Source: Sphingobacterium siyangense (GTDB lineage: Bacteria > Bacteroidota > Bacteroidia > Sphingobacteriales > Sphingobacteriaceae). Taken from it: a stretch of DNA of 64,000 nt. The notes below the pieces were generated by a model, which did no database searches, had not been told where the DNA came from, and worked only from the letters and a program-made list of their open reading frames with translations. Every line of letters begins with the position of its first letter. Positions within the stretch are counted from its first letter, which is position 1. Positions 29,105 to 35,677 of this stretch are shown here, in pieces. The position numbers and the translations under genes were made by a program. The stretch is taken from the NCBI RefSeq assembly GCF_007830445.1, contig NZ_VLKR01000015.1, positions 83,139-147,138 of the forward strand, written 5' to 3'.

Positions 29105-29500
29105 ATGACTATGCAAAAGAGAACAATCAATCCCTGGAAGTGGCAAGAGCAACGAAATTATGTGCAAGCGGTAGAGGTAAAAGATGTAAGTGGAACATTA
29201 TATGTTTCAGGACAAACCGCAATTGACGAAAACGGCATCTCAAGTGACGCTGATATGCGTACGCAGCTATCGCTCGCCATCGCCAATGTGGAGCGTGTCA
29301 TTTTAGAAGCAGGATATGAAATTCGCCATATCGTACGCTTGAACATCTATACGACATCTTCTGCTGAATTATTCCAAAATTTTGATCTATTTCAAGCATG
29401 GGCTCAAAAGAACCAGCTACAGCAAGTCTCCACTGTGATGGAAGTAAAACATCTTTTCGAAACACTTCTGGTTGAACTAGAGGTTACAGCGGTCAAATAA
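29105..29500 (+). CDS. RidA/YjgF-family protein
   Basis: Cytoplasmic protein of about 131 residues from the ATG at 29105; the frame is open further upstream into the Crp gene, but that part is unrelated. Family marks are YVQAVEVKDVSGTLYVSGQTAIDENG near the start and RLNIYTTS in the middle, then STVMEVKHLFETLLVELEVTA at the C-terminus. RidA proteins hydrolyse reactive enamine/imine intermediates; the classical catalytic Arg of RidA (R105 in the IPARS-type motif) is not obvious here, so this may be one of the related Rid subfamilies of uncertain substrate. It lies behind the Crp-like regulator. Confidence 0.82.
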   Translation: MTMQKRTINPWKWQEQRNYVQAVEVKDVSGTLYVSGQTAIDENGISSDADMRTQLSLAIANVERVILEAGYEIRHIVRLNIYTTSSAELFQNFDLFQAWAQKNQLQQVSTVMEVKHLFETLLVELEVTAVK

Positions 29501-29685
29501 AATCATTCACTTGATTACCTACAATTGGCTATTGATTACGGCCAAATACCTGCCTTCGATCGTATTTTCATCGGGACCTGATGGGATTATCCCGATGAAA
29601 TCCCGATGCCAAGCCGATGAGATCTACTGGAAACGCAGGAGATGATCAGCAGAATGACCGAAGCAGTTCGGGATTTGACTAAAAA

Positions 29686-29709
29686 ACGTCTCCCCGTTAA
29701 GGGAGACGT
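29686..29709 (-). terminator. Intrinsic terminator of the minus-strand DUF6266/DUF5675 cassette
   Basis: ACGTCTCCC (29686-29694) and GGGAGACGT (29701-29709) form a perfect 9-bp stem with a 6-base loop. On the minus strand it is followed by TTTTT, and it lies 15 bases after the stop of the last cassette gene. Confidence 0.8.
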
Positions 29710-29723
29710 CTTCAATAAGCTGG

Positions 29724-29915
29724 CTAAGGTTTCCTATGACCTGCCTTTTTATTCATACGCCCTAAGAGCCTGCTCGTCGCAAAGCTAACAGCCGTGCCCA
29801 GCGCAGCTGTCAACACCGTTTGCAGCAAATCGCCCAGGGAGATACTGGCCCAGATGGAACAGATCGTTCCCCCGAGGGCAGAAATGCGGATATCATTGAT
29901 TTTCATCAGCATCAC
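29724..29915 (-). CDS. Small membrane protein, holin-like position
   Basis: 63-residue protein with one or two hydrophobic segments (ISALGGTICSIWASISLG and LLQTVLTAALGTAVSFA) and a basic tail (RMNKKAGHRKP). No family is recognised. It overlaps the preceding small gene by 23 bases and is the last gene of a four-gene minus-strand run with DUF6266 and DUF5675 genes. In size, topology and position it resembles a phage holin or spanin-like helper, but this is only an analogy. The terminator at 29686 follows. Confidence 0.55.
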   Translation of the reverse strand: MMLMKINDIRISALGGTICSIWASISLGDLLQTVLTAALGTAVSFATSRLLGRMNKKAGHRKP

Positions 29916-30108
29916 TCCTTTCCTTGGGCAACATCGGCAGGTCGGAATTATTTTCAGGTGGAGGCTTTTCCTCTTCCATAACTGTTTCCAATATACCCAG
30001 TCCCACAGCGATATATTTCAAAATGTTACCCGCCTTTCCGGGCCATTTAACGGGAGCCGCAAGAACCACCTGCAGCACCTTTCCTATTTTGTTTAAGATT
30101 TTTTTCAT
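29893..30108 (-). CDS. Small hypothetical protein with one hydrophobic segment
   Basis: 71 residues: basic amphipathic N-terminus (KKILNKIGKVLQVVLAAPVKWPGK), a short hydrophobic helix (ILKYIAVGLGILETVM) and a proline- and acid-rich tail (EEEKPPPENN). It begins one base after the DUF5675 gene ends and overlaps the next small gene, so all four genes are probably one transcript. No recognised family; a membrane-associated accessory of the cassette is the most that can be said. Confidence 0.55.
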   Translation of the reverse strand: MKKILNKIGKVLQVVLAAPVKWPGKAGNILKYIAVGLGILETVMEEEKPPPENNSDLPMLPKERSDADENQ

Positions 30109-30513
30109 TTAGCGAATATTCAAATACACTTCTGCATCCTGATCCCAAAGACTGTACACCAGTGCTTTAAGTTTTGCCAAGGCCTTGCCGCTGTAATCTC
30201 CTCTCCCTTCACCCGTTAGTACCGTTACCGGGGCAATGCAGCCCTGCAGCTCTTTCAAAGCATTGTTGGCGGCATGGATCAGAATTGCTTCACGTCCCAG
30301 TACATTGGGGATACCGATCTGTTCGCCATGCTTGGGGTAACGCCGTTTCTCCAGCTTGTACCGACCTACTGGAATACAGCTTATCCGCGGAATGTTATTT
30401 CTGTCGGGCAGCTCGATGGTATGACAGATTTCTTCACCCTGATACGTAATGGTACCGTTGGTTCCCTGTGCTCCATATTTGCGTTGGAGCAGCAGAGTGT
30501 GTTGAATAGCCAT
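30109..30513 (-). CDS. DUF5675-family protein
   Basis: 134 residues, recognised as DUF5675 from the pattern LQRKYGAQGTNGTITYQGE, HTIELPDRNN, CIPVGRYKLEKRRYPKHG and ILIHAANNALKELQGCIAPV. The family occurs in Bacteroidota prophages and phage-like cassettes, usually near lysis or tail genes; it has been compared to L,D-transpeptidase-like or lysozyme-like folds, but no activity is established to my knowledge. The gene ends one base before the next small gene and starts 3 bases after the DUF6266 gene. Its conserved His and Cys could be catalytic, which is a guess. Confidence 0.78.
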   Translation of the reverse strand: MAIQHTLLLQRKYGAQGTNGTITYQGEEICHTIELPDRNNIPRISCIPVGRYKLEKRRYPKHGEQIGIPNVLGREAILIHAANNALKELQGCIAPVTVLTGEGRGDYSGKALAKLKALVYSLWDQDAEVYLNIR

Positions 30514-30515
30514 AT

Positions 30516-31160
30516 TTAGCTAATGGATAGTTTGCCCAGATAGAAACTCGGAGAGGTCTTGACACCATCCTCATGACCGGTAAATACCCAACCTTCCAGC
30601 GTGTCACCCGAGTAGCTGGCAGGTAGCTTGAAACTCAGGCTTGCTTCTTCGCGAGTCGCCGATTCTAGGATACTGAAGAAATTCTTGTTGCTGTTGTACA
30701 TCAACAGAATAACCGAATCACCAGCGAAAGCGTTAAACTTATTGAGCTCCGCCTCCCATGTCAACGTGATCTCCTGCGGAAAAGCTTCTGACCATTCGGC
30801 ACCCATCAGATTGGCCAATGAGCCCTTGGATATAAGCACCTTCCCATAATCTATTTCCCATGCTGGATAAGTGCCTTTGATGCCCCCATAGTTCATGAGA
30901 TATTGCAGCGCCTTGTTGTATCCTGTTGCTTTACCCTGCAATTTATCCGAATAGCCCAGGTTGAGTAAATCCTTGATGGGCGAAAGAAAAGCTACCGCCG
31001 TTGCGAATTTTGTACGCTGTGCGACCTGTCCTTCACTCGCTTTTTTGTTTGTAATCTTGGAGAGCGAGCGGACATAATCCACACCTCTCCAACTGCTTCC
31101 TATTACACTTCCCACTTTCCCAGAGTAGGCCCCGTGTATACCTTTTAAGAATCTTGCCAT
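30516..31160 (-). CDS. DUF6266-family protein
   Basis: 214 residues, recognised as DUF6266 from the start FLKGIHGAYSGKVGSVIGSS, WRGVDYVRSL and the following VAQRTKFATAVAFLSPIKDLL. The family is common in Sphingobacteriaceae and Flavobacteriia, often beside DUF5675 genes, and is of unknown function; the glycine-rich N-terminus and beta-rich C-terminus suggest a structural, possibly phage-derived protein. First gene of the four-gene minus-strand cassette. No signal peptide. Confidence 0.8.
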   Translation of the reverse strand: MARFLKGIHGAYSGKVGSVIGSSWRGVDYVRSLSKITNKKASEGQVAQRTKFATAVAFLSPIKDLLNLGYSDKLQGKATGYNKALQYLMNYGGIKGTYPAWEIDYGKVLISKGSLANLMGAEWSEAFPQEITLTWEAELNKFNAFAGDSVILLMYNSNKNFFSILESATREEASLSFKLPASYSGDTLEGWVFTGHEDGVKTSPSFYLGKLSIS

Positions 31161-31365
31161 GTTTATACATGTTTGATTAATAAATAATTACGACTGTCAT
31201 GAGCAGTCTTTGTTTTGCTAGCGAGAGCTAAATTAAGGCGACTTTTTTTTTGTAGGCGAACAAGTACAGGGAATGATATTATACGGCAGGCAGTGCTGTC
31301 ATTGCCTGTCAACTTTAACAAATAGGCAGATGCTCGGCTGTCCTTTGGGTAGTTATGGAATTGCC

Positions 31366-31569
31366 TTCGGGAGGTATTCGGCACAGATTGCAGACAGCTT
31401 CGACACAGCCTCGGCTGCTGTTCGGGTATTGTTCGGGTGCTGCTCGGCTGGGAGTCGAAGCCAAGTCGAAGAGTTGCCGAAGCTCGCCCGAAGGAGCGTC
31501 GAACATGTCCCCTAGCTGTATCGGAGCAGAGCCGAAGGACAGCCACAAAGTTCCCGAACCGCTGCCGAA
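31366..31569. repeat. 11-bp-phased TTCGG/CCGAA motif array with orientation switch
   Basis: A 204-bp stretch in which a 5-base core recurs every 11 bases. On the plus strand TTCGG-like cores start at 31366, 31377, (31388 degenerate), 31399, 31410, 31421, 31432 and 31443. After two TCGA cores at 31455 and 31466 the array continues with CCGAA-like cores at 31477, 31488, 31499, (31510 and 31521 degenerate), 31532, (31543 degenerate), 31554 and 31565. The six bases between cores are not conserved. The two halves are inverted about an axis near 31462, though the spacers do not pair, so a full hairpin is not expected. The region is richer in G+C than its flanks. It lies between the DUF6266 gene and a small HTH gene; the open frames crossing it on both strands are by-products of the repeat. 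Confidence 0.8.
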
Positions 31570-31651
31570 CCATACCGACGTGAAAGACCTTGTGTTTGCC
31601 GGCTCTCTGAAAATTAAAAAGGAGCCGAAAAGGCCCCTCTTTGACAACTCG

Positions 31652-32059
31652 CTATATCCGCCCCTTCCGCCTGCTTTCTTCCAGTTGCTGGTGTAAATCC
31701 GACAGGTAATAATAGTGCCGCTTGCCCAGCTTCCTCGGCCTGAGCTTTCCTTCACGGACCAGCCGGTAATACTTCGATTCTGAAATACCCAATTTATCGA
31801 GCACATGAGCGATATCGAGCATATGATCCAGTTCGTCGGCTGTATCCAATGTTTCAGCCGGAATCTTATTCATTTCTTCCGTTATATGCTTCAATATCGC
31901 TTGCAGTAAGGAGATTATGACCTCCAAAAGGTCACATATGCGATTCATTAAATTTAACATAACCATGCAATTAGACATGCTGGTCGCCGAAACAAGCCCC
32001 TTTGCACAATGGGCATTGTGCAGGGGCTCCATCACCACAGCGTTAAACAATACATCCAT
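31652..32059 (-). CDS. Small helix-turn-helix (excisionase/MerR-like) DNA-binding protein
   Basis: Protein of up to 135 residues. The C-terminal part (ADELDHMLDIAHVLDKLGISESKYYRLVREGKLRPRKLGKRHYY, then YLSDLHQQLEESRR) is an excisionase-type winged helix as found in small Bacteroidota mobile-element and regulatory proteins. The N-terminal part before the helical segment NRICDLLEVIISLLQAIL is doubtful: it is encoded by a strong hairpin at 31995-32028, so translation may start at an ATG at 31978, 31966 or 31948 instead. With the start at 32059 the gene begins 2 bases after the stop of the membrane-protein gene, so the two could be one transcript. Confidence 0.65.
   Translation of the reverse strand: MDVLFNAVVMEPLHNAHCAKGLVSATSMSNCMVMLNLMNRICDLLEVIISLLQAILKHITEEMNKIPAETLDTADELDHMLDIAHVLDKLGISESKYYRLVREGKLRPRKLGKRHYYYLSDLHQQLEESRRKGRI
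31995..32028 (-). other. Long inverted repeat (hairpin) at the 5' end of the HTH gene
   Basis: AGCCCCT(31995-32001)-TT-GCACAATG(32004-32011) pairs with CATTGTGC(32014-32021)-AGGGGCT(32022-32028): 15 base pairs, a two-base bulge and a two-base loop. It lies within the first codons of the longest HTH reading frame, or, if that gene starts later, in the spacer behind the membrane-protein gene. It could attenuate transcription or mask translation. There is no T tract, so a simple terminator is less likely. Confidence 0.6.
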
Positions 32060-32060
32060 T

Positions 32061-33248
32061 TTAAGCCAGATTAAATTCCTCTTCCAATTTGTTTTCATCT
32101 AGCGTATCTATTATTCCCCAAAAATTATTGATGTTGTTGCGTAGTTCACGCGAGGGCGTAACCAGAATTTTGAGTTTTTCCTCCGGCAACAATCTATGTA
32201 GTTTCTGTTTTATTTCAGTGTTGAGCTCCAACATGGTGGGCCGATTTACGGGCACGCGAAAAAAGAGCATATTAACATACACTTTTGCCCGTATTTTGAC
32301 CAACCAGGGATTTTCCCGCAGCACTTTGGTCGTTACGTCTATCCGACAAAACTTGCCATCATGCAGATAGACATCTGCCGTACGTTGTTCTTTATAGATG
32401 ATCACCGCGTTTAGGCATTTTATCGTTTTACCGCCTATCTGTTCTTCACCCTCCCATTTGCGCAAGAGATATACCATCAGTGCCAGCCGATCCCGATTGC
32501 GTTGCCATAGGCTGAGCAGCACAGCCTGTGATTCCGCTTTTGTCAAAGAAGAGAGATCCATCGTTGCTGTCTGGGCGTTATTCCAGGAGAGTTGCCGTGT
32601 GCTCTTTTCCAGCAGGTCAGTCGTATTGTCACGGACAGCTAGATTTTCGAGCATTCCGGATCCGACTCCTACCAGAAGTGGTGATGGACGTTTGTCGAGC
32701 CGAGTTTTAGACTCCGGTAGATGAACCGTCAGCAGGCCAAGGGATTGCCAATCCAGCAATACCCATTTCGGAAAACGGTACACAAAAAGTATATATGCGA
32801 TCACTATCGGAAAGAAAAACAAAAAATCGGTTGTCAGATACCATCTCGAAAGCACGATTAATCCCGGCCTATCCGGTAGCAATACTTCGAGTACAACTCC
32901 ATGAAGAGCCAGTACAACGCAAATTGAGCACAGCAGATAAATCATAAAATTAAGCTTACCGTTCCTACCAAACCGTTTCCGAAGGACCAGAACTGTATGC
33001 ATATAGCTGATCAGCAAGGCGTAGACCAGCAGCAGCAAAACCGTACCTATCCATACAGCCCTAAAGCGTTTGTTATGGACACGTTCAACCACTTTACTAC
33101 CAGCAGAACCCAGATTTATGATCAAAGCAATGATAAAGCAAAAGAAAATGTAAAGCGGATAATAGAATATTCGGCCCCATCGGACACTCACAATTTTTAA
33201 TAAATACGAAAACAACCTTTTATTTTTATTTAATTTACCCGACGGCAT
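32061..33248 (-). CDS. Membrane protein with C-terminal cytoplasmic domain (possible LytTR-like regulator)
   Basis: 395 residues with four hydrophobic segments in the first half (IFYYPLYIFFCFIIALIINLG, VWIGTVLLLLVYALLISYM, LNFMIYLLCSICVVLALHGVV, FLFFFPIVIAYILFVY) and a soluble C-terminal part from about residue 175. The last 120 residues (ADVYLHDGKFCRIDVTTKVLRENPWLVKIRAKVYVNM) have the rhythm of a LytTR-type DNA-binding domain, which in Bacteroidota is often fused to membrane helices, but key motifs are weak and I rate that as a possibility only. It is followed by the small HTH gene with a 1-base gap. Function unknown. Confidence 0.6.
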   Translation of the reverse strand: MPSGKLNKNKRLFSYLLKIVSVRWGRIFYYPLYIFFCFIIALIINLGSAGSKVVERVHNKRFRAVWIGTVLLLLVYALLISYMHTVLVLRKRFGRNGKLNFMIYLLCSICVVLALHGVVLEVLLPDRPGLIVLSRWYLTTDFLFFFPIVIAYILFVYRFPKWVLLDWQSLGLLTVHLPESKTRLDKRPSPLLVGVGSGMLENLAVRDNTTDLLEKSTRQLSWNNAQTATMDLSSLTKAESQAVLLSLWQRNRDRLALMVYLLRKWEGEEQIGGKTIKCLNAVIIYKEQRTADVYLHDGKFCRIDVTTKVLRENPWLVKIRAKVYVNMLFFRVPVNRPTMLELNTEIKQKLHRLLPEEKLKILVTPSRELRNNINNFWGIIDTLDENKLEEEFNLA

Positions 33249-33442
33249 ACTGGTTACAAATTAGTTAGGCGATTGGCTTAAAAAAATACTTATCTCAAAT
33301 TTACAAAATTTCTTTTAAATAACACTTATTTTCCCCCTGAAACATTCCGTCAAAATTTACGGAAAGCTGTCATATCTGTTCCAAACACTTGCTTTCCGTG
33401 GTTTTAGCCGATTTATTTGTGGTTTTACGAAATAACAAAAAT

Positions 33443-33844
33443 ATGAAAAGAACATTTGACCAAGCGGGTGTTAACGACCTGCAACAGTTTGTATTGGCCA
33501 CACTCCATGCCGATCGTCTTGCGATGATCAACTTTGTCATGAGTGACCTCGCCAGCTTTATGCTGACCTATTTTGATCTGCGCCCCAGCCAGATCCAATA
33601 TCTGAACAATATGTCTACGGCACTCAAAACCGAGCTTAGCATTGGGATTGCCGACAGCTGGAACAACGCACTGGCCGTTGACTTCCAAAAAAACAGCAGT
33701 TCAGTCGATGAAGAAGAAGATACGCCAAAGGATATCATCCTTTCACGATACAATTCATCCAGTGAACGACCTGTTGCGAACAGTTTGTTGCCGACAGGTT
33801 ATTTTTCTATCCGCATTGTTTACCGGAATGCGACAGGAAGCTGA
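33443..33844 (+). CDS. Hypothetical protein
   Basis: 133 residues from the ATG at 33443; a few more codons are open upstream but lack a better start. No signal peptide; a predicted all-helical first 85 residues (VNDLQQFVLATLHADRLAMINFV, LASFMLTYFDLRPSQIQYLNNM), then an acidic linker (SSVDEEEDTPKD) and a short basic tail. I do not recognise a family. It lies divergent from the membrane-protein gene and 52 bases upstream of an AraC regulator, and a perfect 9-bp hairpin begins directly at its stop codon. Confidence 0.5.
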   Translation: MKRTFDQAGVNDLQQFVLATLHADRLAMINFVMSDLASFMLTYFDLRPSQIQYLNNMSTALKTELSIGIADSWNNALAVDFQKNSSSVDEEEDTPKDIILSRYNSSSERPVANSLLPTGYFSIRIVYRNATGS

Positions 33845-33871
33845 TCCACGTTTCTCCGAAACAAACGTGGA
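33845..33871 (+). terminator. Hairpin directly after the hypothetical gene
   Basis: TCCACGTTT (33845-33853) pairs perfectly with AAACGTGGA (33863-33871) across a 9-base loop, starting at the stop codon of the upstream gene. There is no T tract after it, so it is a terminator-like or transcript-stabilising hairpin of uncertain role. Confidence 0.4.
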
Positions 33872-33895
33872 GTATTCCCCAAAATCAACAGCCAC

Positions 33896-34906
33896 ATGCA
33901 AACCGCATCATTCAAGTTGGTAGAAGCAGAAATGGATTTTGTGAGTAAGAGTACGCTCACAAAATCCTTTCATCAACGGTTACCCGGTAGCCGAACCCGA
34001 CTGCTTTGCAATCAACAAATTAGCATCTTTGAGGAGTATCTGGAGACAGGAAAACTGGAGAGCTATTGCTATCAGCTTGAGGTGAGCAGTGCAACAACAA
34101 TTCACTTTGACATACGCAGCCCGCAGACACACCTGCTCTACCATCTCGCCGGGCGTACGCCGATCCATTACAGCCAGCCGCAGGTTAATGCCGAATTTAT
34201 TTTCCGCCCCCAACATGGCGCATTTTTTTATGCCCCTGAGACGATAATTGCGCTAAAATTTGAACCTGGAAAGTATCATATTCAAGGATTTACTCTCCCA
34301 CTAGACCTACTGCAAATCGGTGGTGTGCCTGGCTTTGCGTATCTAGCCAGCCTGATTGCTGCACACAAAGGCAAACTCGCACAGTACCGTGTCAGTCTTG
34401 ACTTTGCAGCTATGGAGCAAACACGACGGATATTCTCCGAACTTACGGAAGAGCTCAATAAAAAGCCCCTGATCCCTAAAAGCATTATCCTTCATACGAT
34501 TCAGGATCTGCTCCTTTTGAGCAAAAATAAGCTATTGAAAGCCGCAGGGCTGCTGAGCCACCAGGATCTTTTGGTCGAACAGGCAAGGGAACTGATCAGT
34601 AAGCGCATTGCTGAAACCGAGGAAATGACATGGATAAAAGATATCGCTGACAGCCTGCATATACAAGAAGATCAGCTCAATAGATACCATATGCAACGCT
34701 ATGGAGAAACCCTGCTGCAATACCGTAATCGGGAATTGTTAAAAAAGGCAAAACACTTACTTTGTCAGGATTTACGCGTACATCTTGTGTCAGACTTATG
34801 TGGCTTTGGCCAAATTTCAAGTTTCAGCCGGTTTTTCAAAAGTGAGAGCGGACTGTCTCCAAAAAAGTTCCAATATCAAATGCGCCCTCCAAAAGACTCC
34901 AGCTAG
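33896..34906 (+). CDS. AraC-family transcriptional regulator
   Basis: 336-residue regulator. The N-terminal two thirds are a divergent sensor (HFDIRSPQTHLLYHLAGRTP, FIFRPQHGAFFYAPETIIALKF) and the C-terminus is an AraC HTH pair (WIKDIADSLHIQEDQLNRYHMQRYGETLLQYRNRELL and VHLVSDLCGFGQISSFSRFFKSESGLSPKKFQYQ). The ligand is unknown. The start is uncertain: ATG 33896 gives the longest product, while the ATG at 33932 abuts the left arm of a perfect 12-bp hairpin that spans codons 13-24. It may control the small gene at 35401 or the hypothetical gene upstream; a promoter candidate follows at 34956. Confidence 0.85.
   Translation: MQTASFKLVEAEMDFVSKSTLTKSFHQRLPGSRTRLLCNQQISIFEEYLETGKLESYCYQLEVSSATTIHFDIRSPQTHLLYHLAGRTPIHYSQPQVNAEFIFRPQHGAFFYAPETIIALKFEPGKYHIQGFTLPLDLLQIGGVPGFAYLASLIAAHKGKLAQYRVSLDFAAMEQTRRIFSELTEELNKKPLIPKSIILHTIQDLLLLSKNKLLKAAGLLSHQDLLVEQARELISKRIAETEEMTWIKDIADSLHIQEDQLNRYHMQRYGETLLQYRNRELLKKAKHLLCQDLRVHLVSDLCGFGQISSFSRFFKSESGLSPKKFQYQMRPPKDSS
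33934..33967 (+). promoter_or_regulatory. Perfect 12-bp hairpin in the first codons of the AraC gene
   Basis: GGATTTTGTGAG (33934-33945) pairs perfectly with CTCACAAAATCC (33956-33967) around the 10-base loop TAAGAGTACG. It begins with the G of an in-frame ATG (33932-33934). It could be an operator for a dimeric protein, an RNA structure limiting translation, or an attenuator. A chance perfect 12-bp match with a short loop is unlikely. Confidence 0.55.
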
Positions 34907-34955
34907 CAAGTAGATTTACGGATTTTGTCAAATCATCGTACGGATTCTGTCAAAT

Positions 34956-34982
34956 TTTGGGAGAGAGGCCTATCTATCTTTG
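34956..34982 (+). promoter_or_regulatory. Candidate promoter with long leader before the 73-residue peptide gene
   Basis: TATCTTTG at 34975-34982 matches the Bacteroidota -7 element and TTG at 34957-34959 lies 18 bases upstream, the same spacing as the candidate before the mannan operon. The next well-supported gene starts at 35401, which would give a leader of about 410 bases. Confidence 0.45.
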
Positions 34983-35400
34983 AATTATGAACCATAGACC
35001 CTTAGGACTGGGTGAATTTATAAACTAGAAGGTATGATCAAGCAAGAGCATATACAGCGTACAGGACGAGTCAGGATGCATTCTTTAAACGATAAACCAT
35101 TCGCCGCGGATTTGAGAACCCCGCATCGGCAATGGCCTTCACAATTGGTGCAGCGAAAGTACTCCGGCTTGGCAAAGATAAACCTCCTGCAGTCAACGAC
35201 CTGCTGCTGTGCCGGCCCTGTACGTGACCGGCACGGACGCAGGTTTACGACATTCCCGTGTGGCGGTACGATACAGCATTTACCCGAAAAGGGCTGGCCT
35301 AATGCGGCGTTTCGGTCAGCTTGGCAGAATCTGTGAAACCGGATATATTGACGATGTATCTGATTAATTAACAAGATTTGACTAATTAAAATTTTGCAAA
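34983..35400 (+). other. Unassigned leader region with one doubtful open frame
   Basis: Between the AraC gene and the 73-residue gene. A 100-codon frame (35034-35336) is open on the plus strand, starting MIKQEHIQRTGRV and containing STTCCCAGP and a basic RDRHGRRF segment; overlapping frames on both strands are also open, and the part 35150-35330 is more G+C-rich than its surroundings. None of the frames resembles a family I know. It could be a structured leader, a decayed gene or a real small gene. I see no hairpin strong enough to call a riboswitch. Confidence 0.3.
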
Positions 35401-35622
35401 ATGGCACTATTTCAATTGAACAATCAAAGCGCACCAGCAGACGAAAGTAGCTATTCATTAGCTTCCGGTACTCCTAGTTGTGTCGGCGACCAACGCATTT
35501 GTACAATTACTGCAAATGACAATGGTGCGGGACAACCAGAAATAGATGAAAATCTATTAAGCGAAATGGTTACCGCTTTGAATACGCACAGTAATACGAC
35601 AAACGTTAAACTGAAAGCTTAA
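35401..35622 (+). CDS. Small peptide gene with paired cysteines
   Basis: 73-residue product without signal peptide: MALFQLNNQSAPADESSYS, then a TPSC...RICTI segment with two cysteines nine residues apart, an acidic stretch and an ENLLSEMVTALNTHSNTTNVKL tail. The TPSC/IC pattern recalls small Bacteroidota proteins encoded near SusCD/TlpA clusters, some of which carry signal peptides; I cannot name the family. A strong terminator follows 21 bases after the stop and separates it from the convergent TlpA-like gene. The cysteine pair beside a thiol oxidoreductase gene hints at a substrate relation, which is inference. Confidence 0.6.
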   Translation: MALFQLNNQSAPADESSYSLASGTPSCVGDQRICTITANDNGAGQPEIDENLLSEMVTALNTHSNTTNVKLKA

Positions 35623-35642
35623 GCTCCCAAGTTTAATATTCT

Positions 35643-35671
35643 AAAGGCCGAAGTAAATATCTTCGGCCTTT
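35643..35671. terminator. Bidirectional intrinsic terminator between convergent genes
   Basis: AAAGGCCGAAG (35643-35653) pairs perfectly with CTTCGGCCTTT (35661-35671), 7-base loop. It lies between the ends of the plus-strand peptide gene (35622) and the minus-strand TlpA-like gene (35678), with A and T tracts in the arms, so it can stop both transcripts. Confidence 0.85.
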
Positions 35672-35677
35672 CTGCAT

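Noticed and set aside
31366..31569. CRISPR array
   Set aside because: Cores are 5 bases with 6-base spacers; no long identical repeats, no cas genes anywhere in the window.
31163..31806. Several open frames on both strands across the 11-base array
   Set aside because: They arise from the stop-poor G+C-rich repeat; their translations are repeats of the motif in three frames and lack starts and families.
35018..35458. 146-codon minus-strand frame overlapping the peptide gene
   Set aside because: Antisense to the leader and to the better-supported plus-strand peptide gene, odd composition with many Cys and Arg.
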